This document shows positions 8,808-14,892 of a stretch of 27,210 bases of DNA, piece by piece (positions within the stretch are counted from its first letter, which is position 1; the number at the start of each line of letters is the position of its first letter). The stretch is from the NCBI GenBank assembly GCA_016783285.1, contig JADHWW010000123.1, positions 1 to 27,210 of the forward strand, written 5' to 3'. A model generated the notes under the pieces. That model was not told the origin of the DNA. It was given only the letters and a program-made list of their open reading frames with translations, and ran no database searches. Position numbers and translations under genes: made by a program. The stretch comes from Anaerolineae bacterium. GTDB taxonomy: Bacteria > Chloroflexota > Anaerolineae > B4-G1.

Positions 8808-8836
8808 ATCATACCTCAATCTGCTAGCCGTGTAAA
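8808..8836 (-). promoter_or_regulatory. Sigma70-type promoter of the receiver/kinase operon
   Basis: Read on the minus strand, TTTACA (8836-8831) is followed by a 17-bp spacer and TATGAT (8813-8808); each hexamer matches the consensus at 5 of 6 positions. The predicted transcript start near 8801 leaves a 5' leader of about 70 nt before the receiver ATG at 8728. Confidence 0.65.
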
Positions 8837-8840
8837 TCCC

Positions 8841-8908
8841 CAGTAATACGGAGAGTGGTAGGAAAAGTAGCCTCAGTCTGCCAGAACCGCCTCCGCAGTA
8901 CTACGGAG
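8841..8908. repeat. Two copies of a 13-bp box upstream of the operon promoter
   Basis: CAGTAATACGGAG (8841-8853) and CAGTACTACGGAG (8896-8908) differ at one base, are in the same orientation and lie 55 bp apart. The first sits five bases upstream of the -35 hexamer. The second is part of an 18-bp imperfect palindrome, CTCCGCAGTACTACGGAG (8891-8908). This layout suits an activator or repressor site pair; the binding factor is unknown. Confidence 0.4.
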
Positions 8909-8984
8909 ACCTCCTGGGTGTTTGTTGCTGAAAAGCGTGTAGCGTTTGTGGTCGTTTTGTGGGTTGGAGGGTCGGGTGAAGCCA

Positions 8985-9016
8985 GAGGAGGCCCCTGTAG
9001 CACATGGGGTCTCCTC
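8985..9016. other. Inverted repeat (11-bp stem, 10-nt loop) in the gene-free stretch 8729-9162
   Basis: GAGGAGGCCCC (8985-8995) pairs with GGGGTCTCCTC (9006-9016) through one G-U pair, leaving a 10-nt loop. There is no T-run on either side, so it is not a standard Rho-independent terminator. It lies about 150 bases downstream of the secreted-protein gene that ends at 9163 on the minus strand. The rest of the ~430-bp stretch holds the operon promoter and boxes. No convincing gene is seen: the small open frames on both strands lack codon bias and recognisable motifs. Confidence 0.45.
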
Positions 9017-9162
9017 CGAAGTTCAGTTGCTATGTTACAGGAGTATTTGGCATCCCAACAACCACTGACCAGGCTGCTGAGGATGGTTGCTCCGGTCGCT
9101 GCGATTGGGGCGGCGCGCCGCACAGGAGTGGCAGCAAGGCTGACATCGGCGTCTCGTGATGC

Positions 9163-10406
9163 CTATTCAGTGGCTTGAGTGCTAGCCCCAGCTTCGAGCA
9201 GTGGAAGAAATACTCGATGTGTGCATTCGGAGCTGCCACTGGCTCCGTCGCAGTGAGGCGGCCCGCCCTCAAGCAGGCCGTTATTATACACATCCAGTGT
9301 GCCAGCCAGATCGGTGGCCTGCCCGCCTGCCGGCGAACTAGGCGAGATGCTATACGGCAACTTGCCACTGTAATCGTCCAGCCAATCATCCGCAGCGTCG
9401 ATGGTGGAAGCGATGGCGGAATCATCTGCTCCATTGGCCACGTTCAGCTTGGCCGCGATGAGCTGGAGCGCCAGAATAATGCTGGCGTCGCCCTCAGGTG
9501 AAGCCCAAAGCAACGCGAGGAGCTCCGCTTGGGTGTAGGTCTCATCGCCCAGGACTAAACTGTACACCGGCCAGGCCAGAGGGTGATTCTTCCAATAGCC
9601 GTGGGTGTAGGTGCAGCCGAGTTCAGGCGGTGCCGTCTCGTACCAGGCGGGGTCGGTTTGATCGGCCAGGCCGGTCACCGACGCCGTGCCGACGTTCTCC
9701 TTGCCGTCGGGGAAGTCGCCAGCGGTGCGGGTGATCTGGCAGTAGTCACTCTGGCCCACGGCTATGGTCTTGGGGAGGCCGCACTCCCCGGTCAGATCAC
9801 CGAAGACGTCATCCGTCAGGCCGGTCCATTCGATCGGCGCGTTACCCTCGTTGGTGACCTCATACTTGAAGGTCAGGGAGTCCCCGGCGTCGACCTCGAC
9901 CGCCTCAACCAGGGTGTCCGCGTCTTCCCCGTTGATGTACTTCTCGAAGCTGTAGTCGGGGACCCCGCCGAAGTAGTTGGCGTCGTCGGAGTCGTGGTAT
10001 GGGTTCTTGTTGTAGTCACCGGTGGCGGTGGCGGTGTTGGTGTGCTGACCCTCAATGGCCGCGAAGGGCCCGACTACGCACGTGAAGGAGTTCCCCGACG
10101 CCAGCGAGGTCGGCACTATGCACTGGTTGCTGATCTCGGCGTTGAAGTCGGAGTCGCTAAGGGTAACGTTGGTCAGGGTGACATTTCCGGCGTTGGTCAC
10201 TACAAATCTGAACCAGACCGTCTCGCTACCCGGCAGCACCGGGGGGTCGGCGGTGTGTCGGCATCGTGCCAGTTGGCCCCGCCGTTGACGGAGACGTATT
10301 TCTCGACGTCGATGTGCGGTACCCAAGCGTTGACCAAGTTGACTGGCCAGACACCCGCGAGTGCCAGGAGCACAATAGCCAAAGTCAGCAGTTTTTTAGT
10401 CCTCAT
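9163..10406 (-). CDS. Secreted GYWKNHP-type surface protein, interrupted by one frameshift
   Basis: The gene starts at the ATG 10404-10406, with AAGGAGA 7 nt upstream, and encodes a signal peptide (MRTKK, then a hydrophobic core ending VNA). It continues for ~53 residues and then shifts frame near 10247-10250, at a C-rich run after codons for DTPP. The rest reads in another frame down to TAG at 9163. The 1244-nt span is one base short of 415 codons, so a single deletion explains it. After the shift come two modules resembling surface beta-sandwich repeats (FVVTNAGNVTLTNVTL and FKYEVTNEGNAPI). A helical THGYWKNHP domain follows, then a C-terminal VFLPLL motif. Function is unknown. The shift may be a real pseudogene lesion or a sequencing error. 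Confidence 0.75.
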
Positions 10407-10525
10407 TCTTTGTCTCCTTTCGACTGAGATGGGGGTGCCGATAATGCTCATGGAGCGGACCGGCTTGCCCTGGATTGAGATGCTCGATAGACATCACTTT
10501 CTTCCTGACGACTGGATGTGTATTA

Positions 10526-10540
10526 GATTACTAGTATAGC
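10526..10540 (-). promoter_or_regulatory. Extended -10 promoter candidate for the secreted-protein gene
   Basis: On the minus strand the sequence is TGCTATACT (10541-10533), an extended -10 (TG-n-TATACT). A TTGACC occurs 20 bp further upstream, too far for a normal -35. The predicted start near 10526 would give a leader of about 120 nt. The gene-free stretch 10407-10791 between the two divergent secreted-protein genes is AT-rich around 10590-10730; I see no clear promoter there for the plus-strand gene. Confidence 0.4.
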
Positions 10541-10791
10541 ACAAAGTGAGCCGTGGGGGGTCAAAGAATCCCTAAGGATCGGCAGGAAAACTATTAAGAT
10601 GTTGATGCAGCGCTTTCTAATGGATCCTGTTCTTAACCTTTCCTATACCTCTTTGTTACCCACGTCCTATACAATCAATAATAACATCGGTCATATGTGC
10701 TGGTGTGATATGCTTTTAATCAACGGCGGACATCATTCGGTTGAAACCCTGTTCGTCATCCCAGGCGTTGGCTTGGGAGGAGAGAATCAGA

Positions 10792-11496
10792 ATGAGGCGG
10801 CTGTTTCTTGTCGCAAGTGTGGTCATTTCGATTGTGATCATCGGCTTGTCCATCAGCAGCGAAAGTGAGGCTAAGGCGGGCGTCGGAGCGGTGAGTGATG
10901 CGCCTCTTAAAATCTCTACCTCCATGGTCACAGCGACGGATACGTTGACCCTGGCTCACCAGGTCTATCTACCCCTCGCGTACAGTAACTTCCCACTGCT
11001 TGTCCAGATGCCAGAGGGCAAGTATCTGTTTGTTGAGTACTGGACGTACAGTGTGTTGGGTGCGGGCTGCGCGGGTCTCTGCATTGATTTCCCCACCTAC
11101 GACTTCAGTCCGCAAAGTGGCGTGCTTACCATCTACACCACATATCCCCCAGAATCCGCTATGGTGCTGGACGACGATGAAATTGGCTACATTGGCAGTG
11201 GCGAGAGCTTGGGCGGTGTTGGTGGTGGCGCCAATAGCAACCTGACCAAAATCCAACAGTACCCGGTGTCCCAAACCGACATAACGTTGCATTACGCGGG
11301 CGAGACGGGGACTATCACCCTGGAACGTAGAGGTGAGACGATCATCTTAGAGGCGGACGAAGGATGGGTGAGCGATGAGGAGAGTGAGACCTGGGACTGG
11401 CTTGGCGCGGAATGTGTCGTGACCAGCACTCATTATATTACCAACTACGGTTTTCAAGATCGGGACAAAATCGCCTACTCGTACTTGTCTGACTAG
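10792..11496 (+). CDS. Small secreted protein of unknown function
   Basis: I chose the ATG at 10792, which has GGGAGGAG 8 nt upstream; an in-frame ATG at 10741 lacks a ribosome-binding site. The 234-residue product begins with a basic MRR and a hydrophobic helix ending near SEAKA (residue 29), a likely signal peptide. A VYLPL motif follows at residues 58-62, the same kind of motif found in the other two secreted proteins here. The remainder is rich in Gly, Thr and acidic residues, with predicted beta-strands and four Cys (two in AGCAGLC). No family was recognised. It is followed directly by a strong terminator, so it is probably monocistronic. Confidence 0.7.
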   Translation: MRRLFLVASVVISIVIIGLSISSESEAKAGVGAVSDAPLKISTSMVTATDTLTLAHQVYLPLAYSNFPLLVQMPEGKYLFVEYWTYSVLGAGCAGLCIDFPTYDFSPQSGVLTIYTTYPPESAMVLDDDEIGYIGSGESLGGVGGGANSNLTKIQQYPVSQTDITLHYAGETGTITLERRGETIILEADEGWVSDEESETWDWLGAECVVTSTHYITNYGFQDRDKIAYSYLSD

Positions 11497-11506
11497 GCGT
11501 CCCTAC

Positions 11507-11541
11507 CCGTCCCTGCTCCCCCGGGGACGGCTTCTTTTCTT
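11507..11541 (+). terminator. Rho-independent terminator after the small secreted protein
   Basis: CCGTCCC (11507-11513) pairs perfectly with GGGACGG (11524-11530) across a 10-nt loop. The T-rich tail CTTCTTTTCTT follows at 11531-11541, 11 bp after the stop codon. Confidence 0.75.
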
Positions 11542-11596
11542 AGGTTGAAGGACAGAGCCTGCTTGTTGCAGGTACTGCCCTTTCTATTTGTGGGTC

Positions 11597-11622
11597 TCCT
11601 GGCCTGCCAGGACCGTTTTTTT
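11597..11622 (+). terminator. Second Rho-independent terminator, upstream of the lipoprotein gene
   Basis: TCCTGG (11597-11602), loop CCTG and CCAGGA (11607-11612) form a 6-bp stem, followed by CCG and seven T (11616-11622). It lies about 55 bp after the first terminator. A weak -10-like TATAAC (11640-11645) follows and may belong to the lipoprotein promoter, but its -35 would lie in the T-run and is poor. Confidence 0.75.
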
Positions 11623-11701
11623 ACCGACCTTTTACACCGGTATAACGGGCGCTTGAAAACCACCTGTTATGCTGGTCACACAAAGAGATAGGAGGTGCGT
11701 G

Positions 11702-12553
11702 ATGAAGAAATGGTTTCTGTTGCTGGTAGTCGTGCTGCTGCTGCTCGCCTCCGGTTGCCAGTCTTTGCAGCCGGTCAGCGCGCAGACACTGCCTGAGAGT
11801 GGGAATCTGCATCGGGAGGTTCAGTTGCTCAACCTGATCAATGGTCTGGAACTGACGCCCGAACAGATGCGCTTCATTCTCGAACGGGCTCAGCAGGCAC
11901 AGGAAAAGCGAGAAACGTTGCGGGATCAGGCCGATGTAGAGGCAATGAACGCCACCCTTGGGGAGATCCGGGATATGCTGATGGCGGGGCAGGCTATCTC
12001 TCCGGAGTTGGGGGAATGTTTCTTCGCCGCTAAAGCGGACAACGCGCGGCTGATCGAGGCGTATCGAGAGGAGATCACTCGCCTGGCCGAGGAGGTCGAG
12101 GATGTCCTGGAGGGGCACCAACTGTACGCCTTGGAGCATTACGTGCCCTGCGTCATTCCACCGCCGGACGAACTGCGGATCGGCCAGGCACAGGGTGCAG
12201 GAGGTGGGGCTATACTGGAGCGGCTGCGCGCGATACCCGGTGACCAGTTTGAGCATCGCAAGGAGGACATCGCCCGCCGGGTGATGAAACGGCTGGAGGC
12301 CCGCTTCCACGGCCAGGTGCTGGTCCTCGACGAGGAAGGAGAACTGGATCGCATCCTTGACCTGCTGGAGAGAGTACGCTCCCTCTCTGAGGTGGACTTT
12401 GAGTTGCAGAGGGAAGATCTGGTCGGGGAACTGCTAGCGCCCTACCAGGCGGCCCGGCCGCCGGTGGAGCCCACGGCGGTGATCGCCCGCCATCTGCTGA
12501 ATCCGGCCATCATTCCGCTTCTGGAGGAGAAACTGGCGCTGGCGGGGGAGTGA
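11702..12553 (+). CDS. Predicted lipoprotein with LTPEQ-type helical region
   Basis: The start is the ATG at 11702, with AGGAGGTG close upstream; an in-frame start at 11669 would spoil the signal peptide. The 283-residue product begins with MKKW, a leucine/valine-rich helix and the lipobox LASGC, so Cys19 should be lipidated after signal peptidase II cleavage. The mature part is almost entirely charged amphipathic helix. An LTPEQM segment resembles the LTxxQ motif of Spy/CpxP-like periplasmic proteins, but only one copy is seen. The C-terminus (about 180-283) looks like a second helical module. Function is unknown; an extracytoplasmic chaperone-like or metal-stress role is only a guess. Confidence 0.75.
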   Translation: MKKWFLLLVVVLLLLASGCQSLQPVSAQTLPESGNLHREVQLLNLINGLELTPEQMRFILERAQQAQEKRETLRDQADVEAMNATLGEIRDMLMAGQAISPELGECFFAAKADNARLIEAYREEITRLAEEVEDVLEGHQLYALEHYVPCVIPPPDELRIGQAQGAGGGAILERLRAIPGDQFEHRKEDIARRVMKRLEARFHGQVLVLDEEGELDRILDLLERVRSLSEVDFELQREDLVGELLAPYQAARPPVEPTAVIARHLLNPAIIPLLEEKLALAGE

Positions 12554-12593
12554 CCCCTGGAGGCAGGTCTTGGCCAGGCTCTGAACAAAGGAT

Positions 12594-13415
12594 TTGACGC
12601 TGACCTCGGCTGACCTCTACGGCGTCGTCACCGATCATCTGGGCAACCCAGTGCCGGGCGCGACCATCTATGCTACCGGGATGAATGAGGAACATCGCCG
12701 TTGTCACGACCTCACCAGCGGCAGTGGCTACTACGCCATCGGTGGTCTTGGCAGCGGCACCTACCTGCTCACGGCGGAACCGCCCTGGTACGAGGGCGCG
12801 CTCCTGCCCCCGACGCCCATCACCGTCACGCTGCCCCTCACACCGCAGGAGCATGACCTGACCTTCGGCGCGCCGCCCAAGGTGGTCACGGGCACGGTGG
12901 AGACCAACACCGGCGACCCAGTGCTGAACGCCCGGGTGGTGGCACACCGCCTGGACAAAGGAGGCCGCGTCAAGACGCTGAGTGGCTCCGACGGCGGCTA
13001 CCAACTCGACCTTTCCGATGGGTTGTGGGCGCTGACGGTCAAAGTCATCAGCACTACCATGCCGTCCGAGTGGGTCTACCCCAGTCCGCCGCAACTGGTT
13101 CACTTCCAGCACGACCCTGAACCGTCACCGTGTCGCTGCATAACGACGAGGGGATCGGCGCGCAGGGCGTCATCACTGCCGATGGGACCTTCGACATCGC
13201 TGTGCCTAACGGCGGCTACAAGGTGTGGGTCACACCCGACGACGCGGGCTACACCGGCCCACTTCTCGACGACGACGAACGAGTGGACCTTCCCGGAGAG
13301 TTACGTCGTGGACATCGAGGCCAACCGGGCGGTGATGCAGGTTGATCACTTCACCGACTTCGCCCTCACTAGCGAGCCGGGCTTCCGGTTGTTTCTGCCG
13401 GTGGTGGTGAAGTAG
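12594..13415 (+). CDS. Carboxypeptidase-regulatory-like repeat surface protein with two compensating frameshifts
   Basis: The frame runs from a TTG at 12594 to TAG at 13413-13415. It holds at least two carboxypeptidase-regulatory-like beta-sandwich units: one begins LYGVVTDHLGNPVPGATI, the other VVTGTVETNTGDPVLNARV. Between about 13122 and 13281 the frame reads as Arg/Thr/Ser-rich nonsense, while the +2 frame gives a proper continuation (ITADGTFDIAVPNGGYKVWV). One base is missing near 13123 and one is extra near 13275-13281, so the frame recovers. The end is RLFLPVVVK, the window's recurrent surface motif. No signal peptide is encoded and the TTG start has a poor ribosome-binding site, so the N-terminus may be lost. 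Confidence 0.65.
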   Translation: MTLTSADLYGVVTDHLGNPVPGATIYATGMNEEHRRCHDLTSGSGYYAIGGLGSGTYLLTAEPPWYEGALLPPTPITVTLPLTPQEHDLTFGAPPKVVTGTVETNTGDPVLNARVVAHRLDKGGRVKTLSGSDGGYQLDLSDGLWALTVKVISTTMPSEWVYPSPPQLVHFQHDPEPSPCRCITTRGSARRASSLPMGPSTSLCLTAATRCGSHPTTRATPAHFSTTTNEWTFPESYVVDIEANRAVMQVDHFTDFALTSEPGFRLFLPVVVK

Positions 13416-13441
13416 CCCAAGCCCCACACATCTTAAGGTAG

Positions 13442-13488
13442 ACAGCAACGAAGGTTCCTCCAGGCTTAGCCTGGGGGGACCTGGCTGT
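13442..13488. other. Long perfect hairpin in the spacer before the cNMP kinase
   Basis: AGGTTCCTCCAGGC (13452-13465), loop TTA and GCCTGGGGGGACCT (13469-13482) form a 14-bp stem with two G-U pairs. An outer ACAGC/GCTGT stem (13442-13446 with 13484-13488) extends it around a 5x1 internal loop. No T-run follows. It lies about 30 bp after the surface-protein stop and could be an atypical terminator, a processed RNA element or a small repeat. Confidence 0.5.
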
Positions 13489-13567
13489 ATTCACAATGGC
13501 CTAGTGGCCGGTGACGAATGACGAACAGCGAGGGTGGCTTGACATTCTGAGCGCATTTCTCCCCACG

Positions 13568-13596
13568 TTGCACAAATTGCAGAACTGTGGTATACG
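13568..13596 (+). promoter_or_regulatory. Promoter candidate giving a leaderless transcript
   Basis: TTGCAC (13568-13573), a 17-bp spacer and TATACG (13591-13596) precede the ATG at 13604 by only 7 nt. Transcription would therefore start at or next to the A of ATG. There is no Shine-Dalgarno sequence there. The hexamers match consensus only partly. Confidence 0.4.
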
Positions 13597-13603
13597 AACT
13601 TGT

Positions 13604-14845
13604 ATGGATAACCTACTTTCTTCTCCTCAGGTGGATATTAAGGAGTTCTTGCGCCCGGTTCTTTTCGGCCTGGCAGAAGAAGACCTGGACGAACTGAGCC
13701 AGGCGGCGGTCGTGCGTCCTTTCCCCGCCGGCGCTGTAATCTGCGAGGAGGGGGCATCGGGGGACGTCGTCTACATCATCGTGCGGGGGCGCGTGGAGAT
13801 AGTCAAGCGGATGGACGACGGAAGCGAGCGTCACCTGTACGAGGCCCCCCCGGGGGAGATCTTCGGCGAAATGGCCGTCCTCCAGGAAGGCATCCGCACC
13901 GCTACCGTCCGCGCCGTCGGGCCCGTTACCGTTCTGGAGATCGGCCGGGAGCCCTTCCTGGCCGTCCTGGGGCGCAGTCCCTCCCTGGGTGTCCGCATTC
14001 TGGTTCGGCTGACCGCCCGCTTGCGGGATGCGGACCAGCAAGCCATCTCCGAGTTGCAGCGGGCCAACGAGGCACTGACGCGGGCGCTCCGTCAACTGGA
14101 GCGGTTGGATCGGACCAAGTCCGACTTTCTCCAGGTAGCAGCGCACGAACTGCGCACGCCTGTGGCGGCTCTGATGGGGTATACCCAGATGATGCAAAGC
14201 AGTCCCTCGGTGCAGGGAGTCCCCGAACTGGAGGTGCTGGTGGAGGGGATAGTGACGAGCACGGAGCGGCTCCACCGCATCTTCAATAGCATCCTGGACG
14301 TGTCGCGGGTGATGGCGGGTGGGCTTGAGATCCATCGTACCCCGGTGAGCATCCCTGTTACCTTCCAGAGCGTCCGGTCTAAATTCGAGCAATCGTTGGG
14401 GGAGCGCGGCCTGACGCTGGAATTGAAGGGATTGCGGGATCTGCCCTTCTACCCGGGCGACCCTGAGATGCTGTACAAGGTGTTCTACCATCTGGTGAAC
14501 AATGCGATCAAGTACACGCCGGACGAGGGGCGGATCACGGTGATAGGTCGCATGGTAGAGGTGCCGGACCTGGGACCGTGCATTGAGGTGGCAGTGGAGG
14601 ACACGGGCATTGGCATCGCGCCGGAGGACTTGGAACTGGTCTTCGAGACGTTCTACCGTGCTGAGGACGTGGGATTCCACTCATCGGGGAGGACCTCCTT
14701 CAAGGGGGGCGGGCCTGGGCTGGGACTCGCCATCACCCGGGGGGTGGTGCAGGCCCACGGCGGACGTATTTGGGGCGAGAGCCCCTGCTACGACGAGGAG
14801 GCTTGCTCGGGAAGCCGGTTCGTGGTGCAGTTACCCCTTGTGTGA
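13604..14845 (+). CDS. Histidine kinase with N-terminal cyclic-nucleotide-binding domain
   Basis: From ATG 13604 the product is 413 residues; an in-frame GTG at 13511 would add 31 unconvincing residues. Residues ~17-134 form a CRP/CAP-type cyclic-nucleotide-binding beta-roll. Its phosphate-binding cassette is intact: FGEMAVLQEG, followed by the conserved Arg in RTATV. A coiled coil leads to HisKA with H181 in AHELRTP and a HATPase_c domain (N-box HLVNNAIKYTP, G1 DTGIGIA, G2 GPGLGLAIT). There is no membrane span and no DNA-binding domain. This suggests a soluble kinase tuned by cAMP/cGMP or a related ligand. The nucleotide is not provable from sequence, and no cyclase is in the window. A second kinase follows 47 bp downstream. 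Confidence 0.88.
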   Translation: MDNLLSSPQVDIKEFLRPVLFGLAEEDLDELSQAAVVRPFPAGAVICEEGASGDVVYIIVRGRVEIVKRMDDGSERHLYEAPPGEIFGEMAVLQEGIRTATVRAVGPVTVLEIGREPFLAVLGRSPSLGVRILVRLTARLRDADQQAISELQRANEALTRALRQLERLDRTKSDFLQVAAHELRTPVAALMGYTQMMQSSPSVQGVPELEVLVEGIVTSTERLHRIFNSILDVSRVMAGGLEIHRTPVSIPVTFQSVRSKFEQSLGERGLTLELKGLRDLPFYPGDPEMLYKVFYHLVNNAIKYTPDEGRITVIGRMVEVPDLGPCIEVAVEDTGIGIAPEDLELVFETFYRAEDVGFHSSGRTSFKGGGPGLGLAITRGVVQAHGGRIWGESPCYDEEACSGSRFVVQLPLV

Positions 14846-14892
14846 AGAACGTGTGAAGGGTATGGAACTGGACCTTTATGTGAGGGCAGGCG

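Noticed and set aside
8855..9178. 107-codon plus-strand frame and a 99-codon minus-strand frame in the gene-free stretch
   Set aside because: No domain, no start signal, and they cross the promoter and the hairpin; not supported as genes.
10406..10526. c-di-GMP (GEMM-type) riboswitch in the leader of the secreted-protein gene
   Set aside because: A CAGGGCAAGCC stretch recalls the class, but the remaining conserved segments are missing and no fitting fold was found.
9583..10539. 318-codon plus-strand frame through the secreted GYWKNHP protein
   Set aside because: The composition is Val/Gly-rich shadow sequence, while the minus strand has a signal peptide, a strong ribosome-binding site and domains.
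13613..14680. 355-codon open frame on the minus strand across the cNMP kinase gene
   Set aside because: Antisense shadow with no recognisable domain and no ribosome-binding site; the plus-strand gene has intact motifs.
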